A stretch of 64,000 nucleotides of DNA, from the NCBI RefSeq assembly GCF_009870825.1, contig NZ_WTWY01000004.1:62001-126000 (forward strand), written 5' to 3'. The position numbers were made by a program, and so were the translations under genes. Positions 9,372 through 17,823 of this stretch are shown here, piece by piece. Within the stretch, counting starts at the first letter, position 1. Each line of letters begins with the position of its first letter. This stretch comes from Paenibacillus sp. USDA918EY. Its GTDB lineage: Bacteria > Bacillota > Bacilli > Paenibacillales > Paenibacillaceae. A model generated the notes under the pieces. It ran no database searches. It was given only the letters and a program-made list of their open reading frames with translations, and was not told where the DNA came from.

Positions 9372-11423
9372 ATGAATCTGAGTTTGGATCAAATTTCAAT
9401 CCGGCAGGTGCGCGGCGTGAGTGCTCTCAAAGAAGGAGAGCTTCACGCCTTTGGCATCTTTACGGTAAAAGATTTGCTGGAATATTACCCGTTCCGTTAC
9501 GAGGATTACCGTCTGCGTTCGCTCAGCGAAGCAAAGGACGGCGACAAAATCACCGTTCAAGCCAAAATCATGGGCGTTCCGGTGCTTCAGCGTTACGGGC
9601 GCAAATCCAGGTTGACGTGCAAAATGATGGCGGAGCAGTGGATGTTTACCGCTGTTTGGTTCAACCGGCATTTTTTGCGGGATCAGCTGACGGGCGGAAG
9701 GGAAATCGTGCTTGTCGGCAAATGGGATCAGAAGCGGATGCAGCTGACCGTGTCGGAATCGGAGTTTCCGGATCAGGGGGCTTGGCGCAGCGGGACGCTG
9801 CAGCCGGTCTATTCGGTCGGCGGGAAAATTACGCAAACATGGATGCGCAAAACGATCGGACAAGCGTTGACCCAATACGGGGAAATGATTCCGGAAATTT
9901 TGCCGCCGGCCATCATGCAAAAATATGATTTTATGCCGCGCAAAAGGGCGATCGCCACGATTCATCAACCGCAGGATTCGCGGGAAGGTCAGCAGGGCCG
10001 GGAACGGATGGTCTATGAGGAGCTGTTCCTGTTCCAGTTGAAAATGCATGCCTACCGGGCGCTGAACCGGCGCAGGATGGACGGGGTCGTCCATACCGTC
10101 GACAATAAAACGATGCGCGAGTTCGTGCGGAGCCTGCCTTTTGAGCTGACGGACGCGCAAAAAAAAGTGGAGCTGGAGATTTTGCAGGATATGCGTTCCC
10201 CTTACTGCATGAACCGGCTGCTGCAGGGGGATGTCGGCTCCGGCAAAACGGTGATTGCCGCCATCGCTTTGTACGGCGCCGTCCGTTCGGGATACCAAGG
10301 AGCGCTGATGGTGCCGACGGAAATTTTGGCCGAGCAGCATATGCGCTCGCTGCAAAAGCTGTTTGAGCCGTTCGGCATTACGGTTGGGCTTTTGACCGGC
10401 AGCGTCACCGGACGCAAGCGGAAGGATTTGCTGGCATCGCTGCAGATGGGCATGACCGACATTGTGGTCGGCACGCATGCATTGATACAGGAGGATGTGT
10501 TTTTCCGCCAATTGGGACTTGTCGTTACCGATGAGCAGCACCGGTTCGGAGTGAACCAGCGCAGCATTTTGCGGCGGAAAGGCTACAACCCCGACGTGCT
10601 GACGATGACCGCCACGCCGATTCCGCGAACGCTGGCGATTACCGCTTTCGGCGACATGGACGTTTCGACGTTATCGGAGCGGCCCAAGGGAAGGATTCCG
10701 ATCACCACCTACTGGGTTAAACATGACATGATGGACCGTGTGCTCAAATTTATTTCCAAGGAAATAGACCAGGGCCGGCAGGCGTACCTGATTTGCCCAT
10801 TGATCGAAGAATCCGAAAAGCTCGATGTGCAAAATGCGATCGACCTGCATATTCAAATGCAGCAGGCGTTCCCGAATTATCGGGTTGGTTTGCTCCACGG
10901 CCGAATGACGCCTGCCGAAAAAGAGGAAGTGATGCGGTCCTTTAATGCAAACGAAGTTCAGCTGCTGGTATCCACGACCGTCGTGGAGGTAGGGGTTGAC
11001 GTACCGAACGCGACGCTGATGGTCATCATGGACGCCGACCGTTTCGGCTTGTCCCAGCTTCACCAGCTGCGCGGCCGCGTCGGCCGCGGCCAGCACGCTT
11101 CCTACTGCATCCTGATTGCCGATCCCAAATCCGAGGTCGGGCAGGAACGCATGAGCGTCATGACCGAAACGGATGACGGATTTGAGGTATCCCGCCGGGA
11201 TTTGGATCTTAGAGGCCCGGGAGATTTCTTCGGAACGAAGCAAAGCGGTTTGCCGGAATTCCGGCTTGCCGATATGGTCAGCGATTTTGCGGTGCTTGAA
11301 AAAGCGCGGGACGACGCGTCCCGGCTCGTGGCCGACAGCGAGTTCTGGACTTCCCCGGCATATGCCGGACTTCGGGACTATTTGCAGCAGGAACAGATTT
11401 TTCAGGGAGATGTGGTAGATTAG
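9372..11423 (+). CDS. recG: ATP-dependent DNA helicase RecG
   Basis: Branch-migrating helicase for stalled replication forks and Holliday junctions. The N-terminal wedge/OB domain covers about residues 1-240. Superfamily 2 motifs follow: GDVGSGKT (Walker A), PTEILAEQH, DEQHRFG (the RecG variant of DEAH), TATPIPRT and, in the second helicase lobe, QLRGRVGRG. ATG 9372 is preferred over ATG 9366 because GAGGG at 9361-9365 is then 6 bases away instead of directly adjacent. The gap to fakB is 15 bases. Confidence 0.95.
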   Translation: MNLSLDQISIRQVRGVSALKEGELHAFGIFTVKDLLEYYPFRYEDYRLRSLSEAKDGDKITVQAKIMGVPVLQRYGRKSRLTCKMMAEQWMFTAVWFNRHFLRDQLTGGREIVLVGKWDQKRMQLTVSESEFPDQGAWRSGTLQPVYSVGGKITQTWMRKTIGQALTQYGEMIPEILPPAIMQKYDFMPRKRAIATIHQPQDSREGQQGRERMVYEELFLFQLKMHAYRALNRRRMDGVVHTVDNKTMREFVRSLPFELTDAQKKVELEILQDMRSPYCMNRLLQGDVGSGKTVIAAIALYGAVRSGYQGALMVPTEILAEQHMRSLQKLFEPFGITVGLLTGSVTGRKRKDLLASLQMGMTDIVVGTHALIQEDVFFRQLGLVVTDEQHRFGVNQRSILRRKGYNPDVLTMTATPIPRTLAITAFGDMDVSTLSERPKGRIPITTYWVKHDMMDRVLKFISKEIDQGRQAYLICPLIEESEKLDVQNAIDLHIQMQQAFPNYRVGLLHGRMTPAEKEEVMRSFNANEVQLLVSTTVVEVGVDVPNATLMVIMDADRFGLSQLHQLRGRVGRGQHASYCILIADPKSEVGQERMSVMTETDDGFEVSRRDLDLRGPGDFFGTKQSGLPEFRLADMVSDFAVLEKARDDASRLVADSEFWTSPAYAGLRDYLQQEQIFQGDVVD

Positions 11424-11489
11424 GCACATCGGACAGGCACCCCGTCATATACTTAGTTGAATTGGAATTTGACGGGAGGTGCCAAGGTT

Positions 11490-11777
11490 TTGGGTTATCA
11501 GCAGTATGGAATCAGTCCTGCGTTAGTGACAAGAGTCAAGCAAAAAATGAAAAATCAGGCGACCAAAGAACGGATTAAAGGAATTCTTGAAGGCGTCAGC
11601 AAGGTCGATCTGCAAAATCCGGCAAAGGTCCAGCGTCTTGTCAAATCGGCGTCGGGAATACTTAAAGAGCCCTTATCATCGGCGGAGGAACAGCAAATCG
11701 TGAAATTTGTGCTGGCCCAGCGGATTGATCCGAATAATACCTTCCATTTGATCAAGCTTTGGGGCATGTTCCGTTAA
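11490..11777 (+). CDS. SpoVIF-like sporulation protein
   Basis: A small basic protein of about 95 residues: YGISPALVTRVKQKMKN at the start, then a helical segment, and a C-terminus RIDPNNTFHLIKLWGMF. This pattern fits the stage VI sporulation protein F family as annotated in Paenibacillus (recognised from memory, not searched). TTG 11490 is chosen because GGAGGT lies 9 bases upstream; the longer frame from 11457 would place that site inside the gene. It follows recG by 66 bases and is closed by a strong terminator. Confidence 0.65.
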   Translation: MGYQQYGISPALVTRVKQKMKNQATKERIKGILEGVSKVDLQNPAKVQRLVKSASGILKEPLSSAEEQQIVKFVLAQRIDPNNTFHLIKLWGMFR

Positions 11778-11795
11778 TGGGCCAAAAGCGTCAAG

Positions 11796-11848
11796 AAAAA
11801 GACCTACGGGGAGATGCCGTATGCCGGTATTTTCCCATAGGTCTTTTT
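11796..11848. terminator. Bidirectional terminator after the spoVIF-like gene
   Basis: Stem AAAAAGACCTA-C-GGG / CCC-A-TAGGTCTTTTT with one mismatch around a 23-base loop. Confidence 0.85.
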
Positions 11849-11950
11849 GCCGCATAGATGTCCGTCTCCCGGTCAAAAATAATGACGTGAAAGGAAGCTG
11901 TTTTTAAGGATTTTAAAAGTTCATCATTATTTTAACGGGAGGTCATAGGC

Positions 11951-12334
11951 ATGAAGAAGTGGATGACTTTAGGACTCACGCTCCTGCTCGTGTTTGCGCT
12001 CAGCGCCTGCGGCAGCAAAACCAATAAAAACACCGGCGGCACGACCGGCACGGCCACCGGCGGAGCGGGCGGTGCCCAGGACATTAAGGTTACGGCTACC
12101 AACTTTCAGTTCCAGCCTGCCGAAATCCGGGTGAAAAAAGGCGACAAGGTCAAAATTACGCTTGTCAATAAAGAAGGCGCTCACGGCCTTCAAATTTCCG
12201 ACTTTAACGTCAATCTGCAAAAGGACGGGTCCGCCGAATTTACGGCCGATAAACCCGGGGAACACGAGTTCCATTGCTCCGTTATGTGCGGTGCCGGCCA
12301 CGACAACATGGTCGGTAAAATTATCGTAGAATAA
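11951..12334 (+). CDS. Cupredoxin-domain lipoprotein with a CuA-type site
   Basis: A 127-residue secreted lipoprotein: signal peptide with lipobox LSAC (Cys20), a Gly/Thr-rich linker, then a single cupredoxin domain resembling the copper domain of cytochrome oxidase subunit II. The ligand pattern is HCSVMCGAGHDNM (C-x3-C-x3-H-x2-M) with an upstream His in EGAHGLQ, which are the ligands of a binuclear CuA centre. There is no transmembrane hairpin and no oxidase genes adjoin, so this is not CoxB itself. It may carry electrons or copper at the outer membrane face. GGGAGG precedes ATG 11951, and terminators bracket the gene. Confidence 0.82.
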   Translation: MKKWMTLGLTLLLVFALSACGSKTNKNTGGTTGTATGGAGGAQDIKVTATNFQFQPAEIRVKKGDKVKITLVNKEGAHGLQISDFNVNLQKDGSAEFTADKPGEHEFHCSVMCGAGHDNMVGKIIVE

Positions 12335-12355
12335 TGATGCGGAAGCTCTACAACA

Positions 12356-12397
12356 AAAGACCGTCCACAACTTGTTTTAGGCTGTGGGACGGTCTTT
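12356..12397. terminator. Terminator between the cupredoxin gene and the SRAP gene
   Basis: AAAGACCGTCCACA pairs with TGTGGGACGGTCTTT (one bulge) and is followed by GTTTTTGG. The T/A flanks allow use by both converging genes. Confidence 0.85.
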
Positions 12398-12437
12398 GTT
12401 TTTGGATGATGCCGTTTGCCGCGCCGCCAAAAGGATG

Positions 12438-13112
12438 TTACGAGCTTTTCTCTATGCATAGCGGCGAATCGTTTTTGACGGAGTTCACGGCGGCGTTTAC
12501 GGGATAAGCCTCCATTTCGTCGGCAGGATACGGCATGAGAAGCTGCTGCAGCTCCTCCGGGTTTCCGGCTCCGCGTTTGACCCAGCGCAGTTCGTCTTCC
12601 GGACGCAAAATGACCGGCATCCGGTCGTGAATCGGCTTCATCAGCTCGTTGGGGCTTGTCGTGATAATCGTGCAGGTCGCGAGTTTGGTGCCGTCTTCCT
12701 GCACCCAAATGTCGTATAGGCCGGCCATGCTGAACAAATCGCCGCTTTTCAGCTTGATCCGGTAAGGACGTTTGCCGCCGTCCGTTTTTTTCCACTCGTA
12801 AAAGCCGTCAGCCGGAATAAGGCACCGCTTGCGTTCAAAAGGGATCCGGTAGGCCGGCTTCTCCTGCAGCGTTTCGCTTCTGGCGTTGATCATGCGGTTT
12901 CCGATGCCGGGATCTTTGGCCCAGGACGGTACGAGCCCCCATTTCAGCTCGCCAAGCCGGAGACGGGCTCCGTCATGGATGATGGATAAAACCATTTGCG
13001 TCGGCGCAATATTATACTGCGGGCGGTGGTAGGGCACGGCATATCCGGGATCGAGCTCATACCGGAGCAGCAGTTCTTCAAGCGATACGATCAGCGTAAA
13101 ACGTCCGCACAT
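12438..13112 (-). CDS. SOS response-associated peptidase (SRAP/HMCES/YedK family)
   Basis: Cytosolic protein that forms a covalent thiazolidine link with abasic sites in single-stranded DNA. The invariant Cys2 (MCGRFTL) becomes the N-terminal nucleophile after Met removal. NIAPTQ, GFYEWKK (catalytic Glu) and IHDRMPVIL (catalytic His) complete the site. The 224-residue length is typical. GAGGAGAG lies before the ATG. No LexA box was found in front of it, although it neighbours an SOS polymerase operon read in the same direction. Confidence 0.93.
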   Translation of the reverse strand: MCGRFTLIVSLEELLLRYELDPGYAVPYHRPQYNIAPTQMVLSIIHDGARLRLGELKWGLVPSWAKDPGIGNRMINARSETLQEKPAYRIPFERKRCLIPADGFYEWKKTDGGKRPYRIKLKSGDLFSMAGLYDIWVQEDGTKLATCTIITTSPNELMKPIHDRMPVILRPEDELRWVKRGAGNPEELQQLLMPYPADEMEAYPVNAAVNSVKNDSPLCIEKSS

Positions 13113-13206
13113 ACGGCATCTCTCCTCCTCATCGCCGGCATCCTTCGAAGTTTGTTAGCTTAGCGGCAACGAAGGACTTGCCGGCCTTCTTTCCTTTAGT
13201 GTACCG

Positions 13207-13557
13207 CTAGATGTCCGATTCCGCCACTACGCCGATGATTTGGTCCAGACGAATCCATTGGGGATGATCGTCTTCATTTTCTTTCAGGCGAATCTGCCGG
13301 CGGAAGGGATCGACCTGCAGCACCGTGCCCGTAAGCCGGATATTTTCGGGATCGCCGAACAATGTAATCGTTACGGGCGAACCGCCATATAACGCCGCCG
13401 TCAGCGTCGCGGCCATTTCCTCTTCGGCCTGCGGGTCGATTAGCGGGGGCTTGCGGTGCACGAGCCGCTGTTGATGGCGGATGTACGCCTCCCGGTGTTC
13501 CGGCAGCATCATCCGGGACGATTCGAATAATCCGTTTCCTTGAAGCTTTTTGCTCAT
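13207..13557 (-). CDS. YolD-like protein
   Basis: A 116-residue protein of the YolD family, which accompanies UvrX/YqjW-type Y-family polymerases in Bacillales and is proposed to play a UmuD-like accessory role. The family region runs from MMLPEHREAYIRHQ through GSPVTITLFG to WIRLDQIIGV. ATG 13557 has GGAGG upstream and overlaps the polymerase stop by ATGA (13554-13557), so the two are translationally coupled. A longer upstream frame exists but would lie wholly inside the polymerase gene. Confidence 0.85.
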   Translation of the reverse strand: MSKKLQGNGLFESSRMMLPEHREAYIRHQQRLVHRKPPLIDPQAEEEMAATLTAALYGGSPVTITLFGDPENIRLTGTVLQVDPFRRQIRLKENEDDHPQWIRLDQIIGVVAESDI

Positions 13558-14798
13558 TTGTAATGTCCTCCAATCCGAAGCGAGCGATCCCGCGCCTGGC
13601 CGGATGCCTGAAGCGAGGATGCGCGGAGAATCGCGGTTTCGCCGAATTTGCTTTTGATGTCGTCCGTCGCCCGCTCCAAATCCCGCTTCCGGTCGCGGTT
13701 TCCGAACAACGTCAGCTGGACCAGGGAATCCGGACGGAGATCGGACAAAGCAATCCCGACCTTCCGGACCGGAAGGCCGTTCCAATGACGCTGGAACAGC
13801 TGGCAGGCGGCAGCATAAATTTCATCGGTAATGTTCGTCGGGTCCGGGAGCTTCATTTGCCTCGAAAAACCGGTGGGATGGTCAAAATCGGCCCCTTGGC
13901 AGCCCACGCTGACGACGAACCCCATCAGCCCTTTTTCCCGGCAGCGCCGGCCGACCGCCTCGCACAGCTCGAGAAGCACGACCCGAAGCTCCTTCCAATC
14001 CGTATAGTCGCGCGGAAGCGTCATTTGATGACCGACGCCTTTTTGCTGCTGCAGCTGGCTGTGGGGGGTGACGGGGGAAGAATCCATGCCGCGGGCAATG
14101 CGCCACAGCACTTCGCCGTTGACTCCCCAGCGTTTCGTCAGCCGGGGCAAGGGCGTTTGGGCCAGGTCTCCGATCGTATGGATGCCCATTTTGTACAGAT
14201 GACGGGTCATCCGCGAGCCGACCATGAACATTTCGTGCACCGGTTTGGGCCACAGCGTCTCGGACAATTTTTCTCGCTCCAGCGTAAAGATGCCTCCCGG
14301 TTTCTTTTTGGCGAAAATATCGCAAGCCATCTTGCTGAGCACCTTGCAATCGCTGATGCCGACCCGTACGTACACCCCCGTTTCCTGCTTCACCCGGTTT
14401 TGGATCCGCCGGGCAATTTGATCGGGTGTTCCGAACAGCCGGAGGCTGCCGGTCACGTCCAAGTGCTGCTCATCGATGCTGTACGGCTCCACCAGGTCGG
14501 TAAAAGACTGATAAATTTCCGTAATATGCAGGGATACGCGGATATATTCCGCCATGCGCGGACGGACGACGACGAGATGCGGGCATTTCCGAAGCGCGTC
14601 CCCGAGCCGCTCCGCCGTCGTGACGCCGTATTCCTTGGCAAGCGGGCATGCGGCCAAAATGATGCCGGACCTGCGGGCCGGGTCTCCGGATACAACCAAA
14701 GGCTCGTCTTTGTATTCGGGATGGGCCGCCTTTTCCACGCTCGCATAAAAGGACTGGCAGTCGGCCAGCATAATGATGCGTTTTTTCGACTCGACCAT
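13554..14798 (-). CDS. Y-family DNA polymerase (UvrX/YqjW type)
   Basis: Error-prone translesion polymerase of 414 residues. The palm motif ADCQSFYASVEKA carries the first catalytic Asp, and YSIDEQHLD holds the second acidic pair (SIDE). The middle VGISDCKVLSKMACDIFAKK and the little-finger domain fit the UvrX/YqjW branch rather than DinB. AAGGAG precedes ATG 14798. A perfect LexA box lies 34-45 bases upstream, so SOS induction is expected. The YolD partner follows with overlapping start and stop. Confidence 0.92.
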   Translation of the reverse strand: MVESKKRIIMLADCQSFYASVEKAAHPEYKDEPLVVSGDPARRSGIILAACPLAKEYGVTTAERLGDALRKCPHLVVVRPRMAEYIRVSLHITEIYQSFTDLVEPYSIDEQHLDVTGSLRLFGTPDQIARRIQNRVKQETGVYVRVGISDCKVLSKMACDIFAKKKPGGIFTLEREKLSETLWPKPVHEMFMVGSRMTRHLYKMGIHTIGDLAQTPLPRLTKRWGVNGEVLWRIARGMDSSPVTPHSQLQQQKGVGHQMTLPRDYTDWKELRVVLLELCEAVGRRCREKGLMGFVVSVGCQGADFDHPTGFSRQMKLPDPTNITDEIYAAACQLFQRHWNGLPVRKVGIALSDLRPDSLVQLTLFGNRDRKRDLERATDDIKSKFGETAILRASSLQASGQARDRSLRIGGHYK

Positions 14799-14831
14799 AG
14801 GACTCGCTCCTTATCCATTGGAACTAAACAG

Positions 14832-14843
14832 GAACATATGTTC
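14832..14843. promoter_or_regulatory. LexA (DinR) box of the polymerase-yolD operon
   Basis: GAACATATGTTC is a perfect palindrome matching the Gram-positive LexA site core GAAC-N4-GTTC. On the minus strand a TATAAAAT -10-like element abuts it, so bound LexA would block RNA polymerase. Confidence 0.85.
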
Positions 14844-15478
14844 TTATTTTATAAGAATAACGGAGAAATATGCGCTTTTCAACCGGAATTATTTTGCAAA
14901 ACCTTCTCCGTTTTCATTACATTTCAGACTTAACTATTCAATTATTCCTAGTCAAAACGAAGCGGAAACGGCGACTTCCGTCCTTCAAAAATAACCGGAT
15001 AGTCATGCCAGTTATATCCAATATTATCCATTTCAAAAGTATATTAGGACCCTCCGTCCCATACGGGACTCTTTCCTTATTTTCAAAATTGTCATATTTT
15101 CAAAGAACATTGCCGTGATGCGGGTTTGCGGCCGCTGCTTTATCGGTCTAAGGTATCAATTTTGTAATCTTTATGGATAAAGATGTTAAAACGGCCACAA
15201 CTTTAGCAATTATTCGACGTATACATAACCACTCGCCGCTTAAAGCCGGGAATCATACGGCCATTTATCGATCTATGGCAAAGCCGGCGTTCATGGTCGG
15301 CAGCCGCCGATGATTTGGCTCGGGCATCGCTGCGGGATAGGTCGCCAGGTTCTGAAAATTCCTTCCAGCAGCCTAGTTTACAGATTCGAAAACATCGTTA
15401 AGAATTGAATTATGACAAAAATTGTGAATGCCGGGCCAGAAAAAAGGCCAAAGAAATCGAGGTGAGAACTTTTAGGCG
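14844..15478. other. Long intergenic region before the polysaccharide cluster
   Basis: About 630 bases without a convincing gene; the short frames have no ribosome binding sites. The left part is AT-rich. The right part (15120-15370) is GC-rich with several short inverted segments and could be a leader for the downstream operon. GCAAAGCC at 15278 recalls part of a c-di-GMP-I riboswitch, but the rest of that motif could not be assembled. Confidence 0.5.
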
Positions 15479-17701
15479 ATGATCACACGCAGAACACTAA
15501 TCATCTGGATCACAGCAGCCGCCGTTCTCATTGCCGGGGGAATTGTTGCCGGTTTTGCGGTAAACAACAAGCCGGTCACGGCATATAAGGATCAGGATGG
15601 AACCAGATTCACATTTAAAACCGAAGGCGACCGTTTTATGCGCTATGAAAAAGATGGCAGCTGGAAGGAAATGTTTGTGAAGGGCGTAAATTTGGGGGCT
15701 ACCGTCCCGGGACATTTTCCGGGAGAGCTTCCGGCCACGGAGGATGATTATCTTCGGTGGTTCAAAGAGATCGACGACATGGGAGCCAACGTCATCCGCA
15801 TATACACGGTACATCAGCCCGTGTTCTATTCGGCCCTTGTGAAATACAACAAGGATAAGGGCGGCGATCCCTTATACTTCATTCAGGGCATCTGGTCCCC
15901 GGAAGAAGAGCTGATCGAACGGCAGGACGCCTATGCGGACGATATAGAAGGGCAGTTCAAGGCCGAAATCAAAAAAGCGGTGGCCGCCGTATACGGCGAC
16001 GCAGCCGTTGCGCCGAAACAGGGAGCCGCCAGCGGAGAGTACAAGGCCAACGCGGGCAAATATTTGATGGCTTGGCATGTCGGAACCGAATGGGACCCGG
16101 GAATGGTCAAAAACACCAACGAGAAGCACAGCGACGTTCCGGTCTACAAGGGCGAGTATTTTTCCGGCACGAAAGACGCGACTCCGTTCGAAAACTGGCT
16201 TGCCGACCTGCTTGATTACACCGCGCAGCAGGAAAAGCAGTACGGGTGGGAGCATCCGGTAACCTTCACCAACTGGGTCACGACCGACGTGCTCACCCAT
16301 CCCGGGGAGCCGCTGTTCGAAGAGGACATGGTCAGCGTGGATGCGAGACATGTCCAGCCTACCGGTTGGAAAGGCGGTTATTTCGCCGCATACCATGCTT
16401 ATCCGTACTACCCGGATTTTTTCCGGACCGATTCCACGCTGCAAACGATCAAGGACAAGCAGGGAAATTTCAATACGTACAAAGCTTATTTGCGCCAGCT
16501 GAAGGCCAAGTTCAAGGACATGCCGGTCATGATTACCGAGTATGGGGTGCCGTCGTCGGTAGGGGTTTCCCACTTCGGCACCGGGGGCAGAGACCAGGGC
16601 GGGCATAACGAGCAGAAGCAGGGAGAAATCGACGCTTCGCTCACCCGGGACATTTACGACGAAGGTTATGCCGGAGCCATTTTGTTCATGTGGCAGGACG
16701 AGTGGTTCAAAAAAACCTGGAATACGATGCCTTTCGAAATTCCGGCAGACCGCCGCGCTTACTGGATCAACGTGTTGACGAACGAAAAAATGTTCGGCGT
16801 GCTCGGAATGCTTCCCGGCAAGGAAAAGCAGATTTTGATCGACGGCAGCCTTAGCGACTGGGACGCGCTGCCGCAAGGCGAAGTGAAGCATTGGCAGGGC
16901 AAGGTGCAAGGGATCCGGGACATGATGATGACGCATGATGAAGGATACCTCTATCTTGGCGTCCGGCTGGACAAGAACTTCGACCCGAAAACGACCAAGC
17001 TTTATATCGGCGCCGACACGATCACGGGCGGAAATCAGCCTTCCGCGGCACAGCTTCCCGGCAAAAAGCTGGTGGGAGGAGCGCCGGAGGCGCTGATCGA
17101 AATCGGGAAAGACGCGGAGTCGCAGGTGGAAATCGCCGCCGACTACGATTTTCACGCCCGGCTTTACGGGAAGGAAGGTTACTGGATGCTGCCGGAGACG
17201 AAATCCGGAGAGGACAAGCCGTTCCATCCGTGGAAGCTGGCGATCAGCCTGCAGATGAATCCGCCGGATACGCGGTTTGCGCATCCATTTATCGACAAAA
17301 CGATCGGCATGTTGAAAAGAGGGACGACGGACCGCAGCAAGCCCGAGTTCGATTCCTTGACTTCATGGCAGTACCGCGGCAATGAAATCGAGATGCGCAT
17401 TCCGTGGATGCTTCTCGGCTTCGCCGACCCGAGCTCGCTGCAGGTGATCGATTACAGCCCGCTTAAGGAAAGACGCGCCTTCAGCACCGCCAAAACGGAC
17501 GGCATCCGGCTCATTCCGTGGCTCGTCGAGCAAGGCGGAAGCAAGGTCAGTTGGCCCGGCGGCGCGGCGGAGACGCTGAACGTTCAGGAGATCGCCCCAT
17601 ACACATGGGCGCCGTGGGATACGGTGCATTACAGCGAGCAGCTGAAACAGAGCTATTACGCGATGAAAAAAGTGTATGCCGAGCTGTCCGGCGAAAAATG
17701 A
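15479..17701 (+). CDS. Membrane-anchored glycoside hydrolase with C-terminal CBM9/DOMON-like domain
   Basis: A 740-residue extracytoplasmic protein anchored by an N-terminal helix (residues 6-27). The TIM-barrel part (about 60-440) begins FVKGVNLGATVPGHFPGE. It carries two likely catalytic glutamates, in AWHVGTEWDP (acid/base) and VMITEYGVPSS (nucleophile), in clan GH-A arrangement. The C-terminal part, from ILIDGSLSDWDALPQ with YLYLGVRLD and MRIPWMLLGFADP, looks like a CBM9/DOMON-type beta-sandwich. Family number and substrate are unknown. GAGGTGAGA precedes ATG 15479 at a slightly long spacing. As first gene of a GT2 synthase operon it probably trims or edits the polymer outside the cell. 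Confidence 0.75.
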   Translation: MITRRTLIIWITAAAVLIAGGIVAGFAVNNKPVTAYKDQDGTRFTFKTEGDRFMRYEKDGSWKEMFVKGVNLGATVPGHFPGELPATEDDYLRWFKEIDDMGANVIRIYTVHQPVFYSALVKYNKDKGGDPLYFIQGIWSPEEELIERQDAYADDIEGQFKAEIKKAVAAVYGDAAVAPKQGAASGEYKANAGKYLMAWHVGTEWDPGMVKNTNEKHSDVPVYKGEYFSGTKDATPFENWLADLLDYTAQQEKQYGWEHPVTFTNWVTTDVLTHPGEPLFEEDMVSVDARHVQPTGWKGGYFAAYHAYPYYPDFFRTDSTLQTIKDKQGNFNTYKAYLRQLKAKFKDMPVMITEYGVPSSVGVSHFGTGGRDQGGHNEQKQGEIDASLTRDIYDEGYAGAILFMWQDEWFKKTWNTMPFEIPADRRAYWINVLTNEKMFGVLGMLPGKEKQILIDGSLSDWDALPQGEVKHWQGKVQGIRDMMMTHDEGYLYLGVRLDKNFDPKTTKLYIGADTITGGNQPSAAQLPGKKLVGGAPEALIEIGKDAESQVEIAADYDFHARLYGKEGYWMLPETKSGEDKPFHPWKLAISLQMNPPDTRFAHPFIDKTIGMLKRGTTDRSKPEFDSLTSWQYRGNEIEMRIPWMLLGFADPSSLQVIDYSPLKERRAFSTAKTDGIRLIPWLVEQGGSKVSWPGGAAETLNVQEIAPYTWAPWDTVHYSEQLKQSYYAMKKVYAELSGEK

Positions 17702-17823
17702 ACGAAGCGGTCCGGCAGGAGCCCGCTTTATAGAGGACGGGCCGCATGGAGCACTTCCTTGCGGTTAGAGTCCGCGGCAACAGGATAGGGAAGAAATCAT
17801 TTGAAAGAGGAGGACTTGCAAAC

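Noticed and set aside
9396..10541. 381-codon open frame antisense to recG
   Set aside because: The sense strand encodes all RecG motifs; the antisense product is Arg/His-rich with no plausible start site.
13563..14933. 456-codon plus-strand frame opposite the Y-family polymerase
   Set aside because: Shadow frame; the minus-strand polymerase has catalytic motifs, a Shine-Dalgarno and a LexA box.
15120..15370. Possible c-di-GMP-I (GEMM) riboswitch before the polysaccharide operon, prompted by GCAAAGCC at 15278 and GGCAGCC at 15299
   Set aside because: The GCAAACC-hairpin-GGGACGCAAAGCC core could not be assembled and no terminator lies between it and the first gene. A covariance-model scan would decide; a hit above threshold would revive it.
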